In this document: piece by piece, positions 32,920 through 40,105 of the stretch
How the letters are laid out: each line of letters begins with the position of its first letter
Numbering within the stretch: position 1 is the stretch's first letter
Origin: Chloroflexota bacterium
GTDB taxonomy: Bacteria > Chloroflexota > Dehalococcoidia > JACQUA01
Reading direction: 5' to 3'
DNA length: 43,755 nt
Assembly (NCBI GenBank): GCA_016210565.1
Contig: JACQUA010000060.1
Span: forward strand, 1-43,755
Program-made: the position numbers and the translations under genes
The notes under the pieces: model-generated
What the model saw: the letters and a program-made list of their open reading frames with translations, nothing else
What the model was told of the DNA's origin: nothing
Databases searched by the model: none

Positions 32920-32960
32920 AGTATATGGAAGTTACCATTTCAGGAACATTGTTTCCATAT
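32920..32960 (-). promoter_or_regulatory. higBA promoter with overlapping operator
   Basis: The -10 box TATACT lies on the minus strand at 32925-32920, 13 bases before the higB ATG. It overlaps one arm of the perfect inverted repeat ATATGGAA (32923-32930) / TTCCATAT (32953-32960), which also encloses GGAACATTGTTTCC. That arrangement suits autorepression by the HigA part of the fusion. Confidence 0.5.
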
Positions 32961-33100
32961 TGGGAATAATGATAGCACTCCTGTGCCGGGAGCGCAAGCC
33001 CCTGGAAGGCAGGTCGCTGGCCCCGAAAGGACGCGTCTCGAATAGCGTCAAACTTCGTGCTGGTCGACCAGGCGCCGTGAAGGGCCAGAATAGTGCCCGT

Positions 33101-33122
33101 CACAGGCACGGCGGCCTGTGGT
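33101..33122. repeat. Family D palindrome upstream of ubiD
   Basis: CACAGGCACGGCGGCCTGTG followed by GTACC is a REP-like copy, about 80 bases before the UbiD start. Confidence 0.5.
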
Positions 33123-33201
33123 ACCGGGTTGGTTTGACAAACGGGGCCGTAGCGGATAAGCTTTAGCAGTTTACCAAAAATCTATACCGCGGGGAGGAGC
33201 T

Positions 33202-34626
33202 ATGCCTTTTCAAGACAACCGGCAGTTCGTCGAGACTCTTCAAAAGACCGGGGACGCGGTGGTGGTCCAGAAAGAGGTGGACTGGGACCTGGAGGCAGGG
33301 GCAATCGCCCGCATCGTCAATGAGACCTGGGGGCCGGCCGTCCTTCTGGAGAAAATCAAGGACTATCCCGCCGGCTACCGGCTCCTGGGTTCGCCCCTGG
33401 CCAACTTCCGCAGGGTGGCCGTCGCCATGGGCATGAGCCCGGAAACCTGCTTCCCGGACTTGCTGGAAGAGTATGACAAGCGGCTGAGAAAACCGATAAA
33501 ACCGGTGACCGTCACCAAAGCTCCCTGCAAAGAGGTGATCATTGAGGGGAAGGACGTGGACCTTTTCGATTTTCCCGCGCCCATGATCCACGAGGGCGAC
33601 GGCGGCAGGTACATCGGCACCTGGCACATCCTGGTGACCAGAGACCCCGTAACCGGCTGGAATAACTGGGGGATGTACCGGGTCATGCTGTACGACCGTA
33701 CCCGGATGGTGGGCATGCTCGACCCGGACCAGCAAGGCCCCTCGATTGTCTACGCCAACTACCAGCGGTCTAAGAAACCGGTGCCTTTTGCCATAGCCAT
33801 CGGGGCCGACCCGATATCATCCTTCACCGCCGGGAACTTTTTCGGCCGGTGCGAAGATGAGACGGGCTACGCCGGCGCGCTGCGCCAGGCGCCCGTCGAG
33901 CTGGTCAAATGCCACACGAACGACCTCCAGGTGCCGGCCCACGCCGAGATCATCCTGGAAGGGGAAATCTACCCGGATATCGGGCTGACGGAAGGTCCTT
34001 TCGGTGAATTCCCCGGCTATTCCGCCTCCCCGCGCCGCACCTGGCCCATGTACCGGGTCACCGCCGTCACCCACCGCAATGACCCCATATTGACGATGAG
34101 CTGCGTCGGCTTCCCTACCGATGAAAGCCACATCGTGGGCTCGCTGGGCAAGACCCATAGCTACCGGAAAAAACTCCTGGATAGCGGCATCCCTGTCGCG
34201 GACCTCTTCGTTCCTCCCCAGTGCGGGGGCATGCTCGTGGTCGTGGCCATCGACCCCCCATACCCCAATATGGCCAGACGCATCGGGAAGATCATCATGA
34301 CCGGGCGACTTCCCCACTACGTTATCGTGGTGGACGGCGATACCTGCGTCCACGACATGGATGAGGTGATGCACGCCATCGCCTCGACCTGCCATCCGGT
34401 GCGCGGTATCACGTCTTACGACCGCGATGTGGGAAGCCCGCTGGTCCCCTTTTATACCATGGAAGAAAAGAAGTGGGGAGTGGGCGCCAAAGCGATCCTC
34501 GATTGCACCTTCCCTCCCGAGTGGGGCAAGGAGAAGACGCCCCGGAAGATGAATTTCAACCGCGGCTATCCGGAAAGCATCCGCGACAAAGTTCTGAAGA
34601 ACTGGAAGAAATACGGGTTCAAGTAA
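33202..34626 (+). CDS. UbiD-family decarboxylase, canonical active site
   Basis: A 474-residue UbiD-type prenylated-FMN decarboxylase, related to hydroxybenzoate/vanillate decarboxylase large subunits. The key motifs are intact: NWGMYR with N155 and R160, AEIILEGEI, and EGPFGE with E264 and E269 in LTEGPFGEFPGYSASP. It would (de)carboxylate an aromatic or related acid; the substrate cannot be told. ATG 33202 follows GGGGAGGAG by 3 bases. No UbiX is in the window. It is followed after 180 bases by a small unknown gene on the same strand. Compared with the other UbiD (913-2433) it is shorter and lacks none of the catalytic residues. Confidence 0.92.
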   Translation: MPFQDNRQFVETLQKTGDAVVVQKEVDWDLEAGAIARIVNETWGPAVLLEKIKDYPAGYRLLGSPLANFRRVAVAMGMSPETCFPDLLEEYDKRLRKPIKPVTVTKAPCKEVIIEGKDVDLFDFPAPMIHEGDGGRYIGTWHILVTRDPVTGWNNWGMYRVMLYDRTRMVGMLDPDQQGPSIVYANYQRSKKPVPFAIAIGADPISSFTAGNFFGRCEDETGYAGALRQAPVELVKCHTNDLQVPAHAEIILEGEIYPDIGLTEGPFGEFPGYSASPRRTWPMYRVTAVTHRNDPILTMSCVGFPTDESHIVGSLGKTHSYRKKLLDSGIPVADLFVPPQCGGMLVVVAIDPPYPNMARRIGKIIMTGRLPHYVIVVDGDTCVHDMDEVMHAIASTCHPVRGITSYDRDVGSPLVPFYTMEEKKWGVGAKAILDCTFPPEWGKEKTPRKMNFNRGYPESIRDKVLKNWKKYGFK

Positions 34627-34676
34627 GGAAAATGACGAAGTCCGAATGACGAATGACCAATCAATGCGTGCGGGCC

Positions 34677-34770
34677 GTCATTGCGGGGAGCCCCGACTTG
34701 TCGGGACGACGAAGCAATCTCCTGGATGGCCAGCCAACAAGGCGATTGCCGCGCTTCGCTCGCAATGACG
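34677..34770. repeat. Inverted repeat GTCATTGCG...CGCAATGAC
   Basis: Ends GTCATTGCGGGGAGCC and GCTTCGCTCGCAATGAC enclose CGAAGCAATCTCC / GGCGATTGCCGCG. A part-copy appears near 9838-9875. It lies between the UbiD and the small gene at 34809. Confidence 0.6.
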
Positions 34771-34808
34771 GGTGCATTCGTCATTTGCATTAGAAGGAAT
34801 GTTAAGCC

Positions 34809-35057
34809 ATGAAGAAAGAATTTGAGACCTTCGTAGATAGCGTGGACGCGCTTCCTCTGGGCAGGGAAATCGACCTCGAAATCAGGACTCTCGAGCCGGG
34901 AAAGCACAAGTACGAGATAAAGACGGTCAGGGCGGTTATCGAGGGGGAGGCCGCGAAATTGAAGGGGGCGGACGTGCTGAGGGTCAGATTGCCCCTGGGC
35001 GAGGCGGCGTCCGGGACCTGGGCCATCAAGATCGTCAGGGAACTGCCAGCCGCGTAG
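34809..35057 (+). CDS. Small hypothetical protein after ubiD
   Basis: An 82-residue soluble protein, predicted as mixed beta with LGREIDLEIRTLEPGKHKYEIKTVR and ADVLRVRLPLGEAASGTWAIKIV. There are no cysteines and I recognise no family. It is not the cysteine-bearing small subunit D of known hydroxyarylic acid decarboxylases. ATG 34809 follows AAGGAATG. Its stop TAG is the second to fourth base of a family B repeat. Position after ubiD suggests, but does not prove, a shared role. Confidence 0.6.
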   Translation: MKKEFETFVDSVDALPLGREIDLEIRTLEPGKHKYEIKTVRAVIEGEAAKLKGADVLRVRLPLGEAASGTWAIKIVRELPAA

Positions 35058-35216
35058 GGTGGGTGAAGCGGGCGTGGCCAAACAGGGACACCACGGCATC
35101 CTTGTTGCGCGCGGAACCCACCGGCGTGAATGTCGAATGACGAAGCCGCGTAGGGTGGGTTAACCACAGCCGGGTGGCGGGAAGCCCCGATTGTATCGGG
35201 ACGCGAACCCACCCCA
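35054..35216. repeat. Family B repeat containing a stop codon
   Basis: Starts GTAGGGTGGGTGAAGCGGGC and ends CGCGAACCCACC, with a second GTAGGGTGGGTTAACC start inside at 35152. The TAG in its first bases is the stop codon of the gene at 34809. Confidence 0.6.
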
Positions 35217-35322
35217 CGATCACGGCATGGCCTTTTGGACAGCCATCGGTTGGTTTGGGTAAAATGATATTGACTTCCCTTCATCGCAGTTCCCGGACAG
35301 AAAGGAGGGGAAGAAAAGAAAC

Positions 35323-35949
35323 ATGGAAAATGTAACTACAAGGGTTACCGTTGCCTCACAGATTGTCGATAACCTGAGAGACCATTTCATTCGCGGCCTG
35401 GTCGTGGTCGTCCCGCTGGCCATAACCTGGGTCATCCTGTCCTGGCTGTTCAACCTGGTGGACGGGATTCTTGAGCCGCTGGTTTACGCGGTTTCCGGAA
35501 GGTCCTTCCCCGGCGTGGGCATCGTGGCCATGGCCGCGTTGATCTATCTTCTCGGGGTGATAACCTTCTTCCTGCCGGCCCGCAAGACCGTCGAGGGTGG
35601 GCTTTCCATCCTCCTCAAAGCCCCCCTGATCAAGGACATCTACGGCGTCTCCTCGCAGGTCCTTTCCACCATGGCCACAACCGATGAAACCCCGTTCAAA
35701 AGGGTAGTGCTGGTAGATTATCCCCGCCAGGGCATTAAGTCCCTGGGGTTTGTGACCGGCCGGATCGAAAAAAACGGAGGACCCAAAGACTGGGTTTTCG
35801 TTTTCATGCCCAGCACTCCGAACCCTACCGTCGGCAATATGATCGTCGTCCCGGCAGACCAGGTTACGGAAACGGACATGTCCGTGGAAACGGCGCTGAA
35901 AACCCTCATGTCGGGAGGGGTGATGGTGCCTAAAGCATTGAAACCGTAG
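35323..35949 (+). CDS. DUF502 membrane protein
   Basis: A 208-residue DUF502-family protein. Two membrane segments are at about 24-46 (GLVVVVPLAITWVILSWLF) and 63-84 (PGVGIVAMAALIYLLGVITFF). They are followed by a soluble domain with APLIKDIYGVSSQVLSTM, FKRVVLVDYPRQGIKSLGFVTG and VFMPSTPNPTVGNMIVVPADQV, all diagnostic. The function is unknown. ATG 35323 lies about 13 bases after AGGAGGGG. A dispersed palindromic element follows the stop. Confidence 0.92.
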   Translation: MENVTTRVTVASQIVDNLRDHFIRGLVVVVPLAITWVILSWLFNLVDGILEPLVYAVSGRSFPGVGIVAMAALIYLLGVITFFLPARKTVEGGLSILLKAPLIKDIYGVSSQVLSTMATTDETPFKRVVLVDYPRQGIKSLGFVTGRIEKNGGPKDWVFVFMPSTPNPTVGNMIVVPADQVTETDMSVETALKTLMSGGVMVPKALKP

Positions 35950-35972
35950 GGACAATGACGAACGAGGTGCTT

Positions 35973-36069
35973 CTCCCCCTTTGAAAAAGGGGGACTAAGG
36001 GGGATTTGAAAAGCCTTTTTGCGCCGCGAGAGAAAATCCCCCTGTATCCCCCTTTTGCGAAAGGGGGAT
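35973..36069. repeat. CCCCCTTT/AAAGGGGG MITE-like element
   Basis: TCTCCCCCTTTGAAAAAGGG, GGGATTT and their inverted counterparts AATCCCCCTGTATCCCCC and TTTTGCGAAAGGGGGAT form nested hairpins at each end and an overall inverted repeat. A single hairpin of the same type lies at about 22455-22475. It separates two convergent genes. Confidence 0.7.
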
Positions 36070-36074
36070 AACAC

Positions 36075-36824
36075 CTACAGAACCACCTCGTCGCCGTGGC
36101 CCAGGGCGATTGTCTTTGTTTCCGGCGACTGTTTCTTCAACGCCGCCGCCAACTCCCCGGCTTCCGGCCCTCCGGGCGGATAATGGTGGGGTATCACGGT
36201 CTTGAGCTTCATCCACTTCACCATCAGGGCGGCCTCTTTCGGCGTGAGCTCGGCGGAGAAACCGGGGAAGCCGCCAATGCCCAGCAGGCCGATCTCCGGG
36301 TGATATAGCTCTCCGAAAAGCTCCGCATCCCGGAAAATCGAGGTGTCTCCCGGGTGGTAGATTCCCCTTCCCGATTCAGTGTAGATGATATAGCCGTTGG
36401 GGTTGCCGGTAATGGGGGGGACGTCAGGGAGTCTCAACATGGAGAGATGTCTGGACTCGACCGTCTGGAATCTAACTCCCGCCACTTCTCCCCTCATACC
36501 CCAGCCGGTGCCTTTCACCCTGTCCATCGGCAAACCCTTCGTCTTCAAATACCAGACCGTGGCCGGGTCACCCAGGACGAAACAGCGGGTGCGGGCGGCG
36601 ATCTCATAGGCGTCGCCGAGGTGGTCCCAGGCGGCGTGGGTCACGAAGATGGCGTCAACGCTTTCGATATCTTCCGGCCGGAACCGCGTTACTCCCCGTC
36701 CCTCCACCCCCGTCAGGCAGGGATCGATGAGCACCTTCCGGCCCTTTTCGGTGGTGATCAGAAAAGCGGAGTTGCCGAAATACTTGATTGTAATCTTACC
36801 TGCCAAGTTCGTTCTCCTCGCCAA
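36075..36824 (-). CDS. MBL-fold metal-dependent hydrolase (UPF0173-like)
   Basis: A 249-residue cytoplasmic MBL-fold protein: ITIKYFGNSAFLITTEKGRKVLIDP at the start, IFVTHAAWDHLGDAYEIA, IYHPGDTSIF with H157 and D160, and TVIPHHYPP with H213/H214. The first metal motif is H63-x-A65-x-D67-H68, with alanine in place of the second histidine. Proteins with a THAAWDHLGD-type motif form a recurring subgroup, so this is probably natural. Its reaction is unknown. ATG 36824 has no strong ribosome site; GGCGAGGAGAAC lies about 12 bases upstream. Confidence 0.87.
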   Translation of the reverse strand: MARRTNLAGKITIKYFGNSAFLITTEKGRKVLIDPCLTGVEGRGVTRFRPEDIESVDAIFVTHAAWDHLGDAYEIAARTRCFVLGDPATVWYLKTKGLPMDRVKGTGWGMRGEVAGVRFQTVESRHLSMLRLPDVPPITGNPNGYIIYTESGRGIYHPGDTSIFRDAELFGELYHPEIGLLGIGGFPGFSAELTPKEAALMVKWMKLKTVIPHHYPPGGPEAGELAAALKKQSPETKTIALGHGDEVVL

Positions 36825-36832
36825 GTTTCCAA

Positions 36833-37012
36833 GTAGGGTGGGTTAAGCGCAGATGGGCCAGGGGTTGCGCCGGGTGGCTGGGCGAACCCATCAGGGCTGG
36901 CTTGAAAGTTCACTGAGTTAGCTGATAGCTGCACACTGTCGGCTGTTGGCTTTGGTGGGTTCGCGCACCCGCTACCCCGATCCGCTCCCCCTGTGCGCTT
37001 AACCCACCCTAC
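36833..37012. repeat. Family B paired-hairpin repeat
   Basis: The outer arms GTAGGGTGGGTTAAGCGCA and TGCGCTTAACCCACCCTAC are perfect. The middle carries a GTTAGCTGATAGCTGC / GTCGGCTGTTGGC simple tract (36917-36953). It fills the gap between the MBL gene start and the UGSC gene stop. Confidence 0.75.
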
Positions 37013-37023
37013 AGTCTTACCGG

Positions 37024-38766
37024 TCATTTCACTACAGGCGTCTCCCACCCCCGGCGCCTGTCCAGCAGGTCCGCCCAGTTTCGCGGCAGGGCGATTTCCT
37101 TCGTCACAAAATACGATCCCCCATACCCCCACGTGCCGATGAAGGCGCACATGGCAGGGCCGGGGCCTCCGGCCGCTGCGATCTTGAGATTCTCCGGTTC
37201 GCGCAGCAACGGCACCAGCGCTTCGGGGTCCTGCCGGCACTTCTCCACCAGCCAGCCCGGAATCTTGTTCGGGCCGCTTCCGGAGCCCGGGCCCTTGCCT
37301 TCAAAGAACTCGTGGGCCGGTGACCGCATGGATTCGAAGATGGCTTTTTGGATATCGGACCTCGACCGGTTTTCCCGGCGGACGGCCTCGAAGGCGCCGG
37401 GCGAAAGGAGCAGCAGGTTGTCCCCACCCCAGTTGCCGGCAAAACGGTCGTACTTGACTTTGCCCTGGTTGGCCATCAGCTTGACGATGCTGGCCACGTT
37501 GATGCGGTCGGCTGGGATAAACTCCGGCTGCCAGGACACGGCAGGCATGACGCTGATGGTAGCGTGGTCGAGGCGGAAACCCTCCACCACCCTGATGGGG
37601 TCCCATGTCCCCTCGTAAGCCCCTTCATTCTCGGCGATAAGCGGGACATGTTTGAACGGGCTGCCAAAGGTCTTCATATCCGTAATCCCCGGCCAGCCGT
37701 GTCCCAGGTTGATCATGACCAACCTCAGCGCCCGGCCGATGGTCATGTTGGCGCGCCATCCCGGCCCCATGGTGCCAAAACCATCGTTTACGTTCAACCG
37801 GTCAACCAGGTCCGGACCACTGAGGATGAGAAGCGGAGCGACCAAACCCGCGGTGCACTGCACTCCATGTAAATTGAATCGCGGACCGGCCACAGCCTCC
37901 ACGGCAGCCAGCAGGACAGGCATATACTGGGGAAGACAGCCAGCCATCACTGCATTGACAGCCACCTTCATCACGGTCGCTGCGGCGCCTGCCGGCTCTA
38001 TGCGGCCTATAACATCGCTGCTTTCCAGGTCCGTGCCCCGGAGCATGATATTGACGGCGTCCCGGGTGGGGGGTACCAGGGGAAGACCGTCGCTCCAGCG
38101 GTTTCGTAGAAAATGCCCCTCCATGCTTTCCACGGCTTCCGCGTAGCATCCGCCGCTGAAGGTCAGCATATCCGCCCCGGCCACCCCCACCACCGGCGGC
38201 GGTTCGGCCTGCACCGCCATCGTCAGCCCCGCGATGGCCGAGTCGGCGATCTGCTCGCCCAGCCGCCGCTCGGCAATTTCTTCCGGCAGCGGGATGGAAC
38301 TGATGGCGAGAACGGCCAGGGCCAGGCCGGAGATACCCTCCCGCGCGGCGCTGAAGAGGGCATCCGTCTCGAATCCCCGCGCCACGACAAGAGTCGCCGG
38401 CCTTCCCAGCTTCTCGATTTTCGCTGCGTCACGCGCAGTTGTGACCGTGCAGTAACCTCAGTCGGCGAGCAGGGCGATGGCGGCATCGCTATTCCGGGCG
38501 ATGTCGTGCAAAAGGGGTGTCCTGGTCTCCAGGGGCAGGGCCAGGGGAACGTCCCAGACCCGCAACTCGATGCCCGGCGCCCGCCGTTCCAGGGCATCCA
38601 GGAGGAACGGCAACAATGAGCCGGCGCCGACCTTCCCGTTGTTGATGACGGCGATCCTTTTGCCAGCGAGGCCCGGCAGTCGCGGGGAGGCGGGGCGCGC
38701 GTCGGGGGGCGCCTCGACATTGCCCCGAGGTGAGAGGACTTCCAGTATCGTTTGGCCTTTATTCAT
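37024..38766 (-). CDS. UGSC-family selenoprotein with in-frame TGA
   Basis: One continuous frame of 580 residues, read through TGA at 38460-38458, which I interpret as selenocysteine at position 103. The N-terminal part (35-200) matches the UGSC family: KRIAVINNGKVGAGSLLPFLLDAL, AIALLAD-U-G-Y-C-T, TARDAAKIEKLGRPATLVVARGF. The TGA sits exactly where the family has Sec or Cys in its U/C-G-S-C redox motif; here the motif is U-G-Y-C. Residues from about 207 are the family's long C-terminal region (HFLRNRWSDGLPLVPPT, KVAVNAVMAGCLPQYMPVLLAAVEA, FGTMGPGWRANMTIGRALRL). Candidate SECIS hairpins follow the TGA. ATG 38766 follows GGGAGA. A nonsense mutation is the alternative, but open sequence on both sides argues against decay. 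Selenium genes are not in the window. Confidence 0.82.
38424..38452 (-). promoter_or_regulatory. SECIS-like hairpin after in-frame TGA
   Basis: On the minus strand, starting six bases after the TGA, two alternative hairpins share this segment. One pairs CTGC and GTCAC with GTGAC and GCAG around an 8-base loop (9 pairs, 3-base bulge). The other is a perfect CTGCG-CGTGA-CGCAG hairpin (38438-38424) whose loop begins 25 bases after the TGA and has G as its second base. Bacterial SECIS elements lie in this distance range and usually have an early loop G. Confidence 0.55.
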
Positions 38767-39068
38767 GTCTTTGTCTCCCGGTTAATCCCACCGGTACCAC
38801 CCCGATGCATCGGGGTCTCAAAACCGGTAGAATGGGCATCTTGCCCGTTCGGTCGCTGAAGGCACGAGCGTCGCAATAATACGAGTCTCCAGGGCTTGTC
38901 ACCCTCTCCTGGCCTCTCCCATCAAGGGAGAGGGACTTTTGAGACGGGCTGGCCACCGTGCCTGTGAGAGATGGAATTATGACATGCGCGAAGAACCCGG
39001 TCGCTACTTTCACAAGCGGGACGCCTGTGCCACCGACTCTTCTTCACTCAAGACTCAAGACTCATGAC
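38767..39068. other. Gene-free stretch with short repeats
   Basis: Includes CCCGATGCATCGGG (38800-38813), the hairpin CCTCTCCCATCAAGGGAGAGG (38915-38935), family D copies near 38951 and 39011, and an ACTCAAGACTCAAGACTCAT simple tract (39044-39079) that reaches the MarR stop codon. I see no gene. Confidence 0.5.
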
Positions 39069-39605
39069 TCAAGACTCCTTACGTTCGCGTAAATACGGAA
39101 AAGGCGGTCGTTGCGCCATGCCCAGGTTTTTCAGGGCGTGCTCCCAGATGACCGAGAGGGCCGACTGGAGCTCCTGGCGCCGTTCTGCCGGAAGCACCCG
39201 CAGCGATTTCCTGATGTTCACTCTTCTTGCAGACTGCCGGTAGGCCTCATATCCCTTCTCCGTCAGGGCGATGCGCACCAGGTTCTTCTTGTCCAGGTCG
39301 TTGACGCGCCGCACCAGGCCTTTCTTCTCCATCCGGGCGACCAGAGTCGAGATCGAATTGGGCTTGCGGAACAGCCAGCGGGATATCTCCGAAGGCGTCG
39401 GGTCCGCCGCGCCGTTCTGCTCGATGACCTGGACTATGAACAGCACGATGGATTCGATGGCCGAAAGCCCGCATTTACTCAATTCTTTTTTCCGGTACGC
39501 CGCCAGGGTATCCCTGGTGTGCATCAGCAGGACCCACAGGTTGTAATCGTCATCATCCAGCAGGCCGGACTGCTTATCGGTTCGCGGGACAACCTTATTT
39601 GACAT
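39069..39605 (-). CDS. MarR-family transcriptional regulator
   Basis: A 178-residue winged-helix regulator. Features are SAIESIVLFIVQVIEQ, TPSEISRWLFRKPNSISTLVARMEKKGLVRRV (recognition helix) and the wing LDKKNLVRIALTEKGYEAYRQS. MarR proteins repress nearby genes and release DNA on binding small, often aromatic, ligands or on cysteine oxidation. ATG 39605 is chosen by homology; the frame runs on upstream through repeats. The gene is divergent from the TAXI TRAP operon and lies upstream of the UGSC gene on the same strand; either may be its target. Confidence 0.88.
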   Translation of the reverse strand: MSNKVVPRTDKQSGLLDDDDYNLWVLLMHTRDTLAAYRKKELSKCGLSAIESIVLFIVQVIEQNGAADPTPSEISRWLFRKPNSISTLVARMEKKGLVRRVNDLDKKNLVRIALTEKGYEAYRQSARRVNIRKSLRVLPAERRQELQSALSVIWEHALKNLGMAQRPPFPYLRERKES

Positions 39606-39757
39606 GGCTCTCGTGTGCTCCGTCTGGTTCCACCCGATGCGGTTTCTGCAACTCAGACACTGGTACCCCGCAGCGATAGGGCTTGTCCCTGTCGTGCCGG
39701 GTTGACTACCACGGTTCGACACCCGCAAGGGGTGTCGCTACGGGTTCCCCAGCGCCC

Positions 39758-39785
39758 TTGACAAGAATACCGCAAGGGCTATATA
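39758..39785 (+). promoter_or_regulatory. Candidate promoter of TAXI TRAP operon
   Basis: A perfect TTGACA (39758-39763) is followed after 16 bases by TATATA (39780-39785). It is about 320 bases from the TRAP gene start, so the leader would be long. Confidence 0.5.
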
Positions 39786-39802
39786 CTTCCTTGTCTCGCA
39801 GG

Positions 39803-39833
39803 ATTGTCTTACATGACCATCACATAGGACAAT
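39803..39833. promoter_or_regulatory. Possible MarR operator
   Basis: ATTGTC (39803-39808) and GACAAT (39828-39833) form an inverted repeat just downstream of the promoter at 39758. TTGTC also occurs at 39791. Arms this short could arise by chance. Confidence 0.3.
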
Positions 39834-40105
39834 TGCAGCGCCAATTCTACCACAGACTCTCAGAGTTTACCAAGACCAATGTTGCGCTCCAATGCCTGAG
39901 CATGTAAATGAGAGTACGTCTTCGCCGTCCGGAGAGGGAAAGGAGTTGAATATCGCAAGAACTCGGAACCCTGTAGTGAGGAACAGCTTCGCCGAACTGG
40001 AACGTTACATGCATAACAGATGAGTAATGTGCGGAGTGGAAGAAACTCCCATCACCTGGAACCTGGTATTCGGAATTTCCGGCTTGTCCGGCTTAGGAGG
40101 TCAGC

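Larger units (their letters stand above)
39606..40105. other. Divergent region between marR and TRAP operon
   Basis: Contains a family C copy (39717-39744), a strong plus-strand promoter (39758-39785) and a candidate operator inverted repeat (39803-39833). The segment 39860-40090 has no recognised feature apart from two possible tiny ORFs. Confidence 0.5.

Noticed and set aside
37024..38385. Separate 453-residue gene starting at 38385
   Set aside because: Family homology continues upstream through the TGA with no break, and a start here would remove the UGSC motif; I merged it with the 38458-38766 frame.
38915..38945. Intrinsic terminator after the MarR gene
   Set aside because: The hairpin lacks a T tract on the transcribed minus strand and recurs as a dispersed repeat near 28709.
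39902..40023. Possible leader peptides (ATG at 39907; TTG at 39947 after AAGGAG)
   Set aside because: Only 13 and 26 codons long with no regulatory pattern such as repeated codons or an attenuator.
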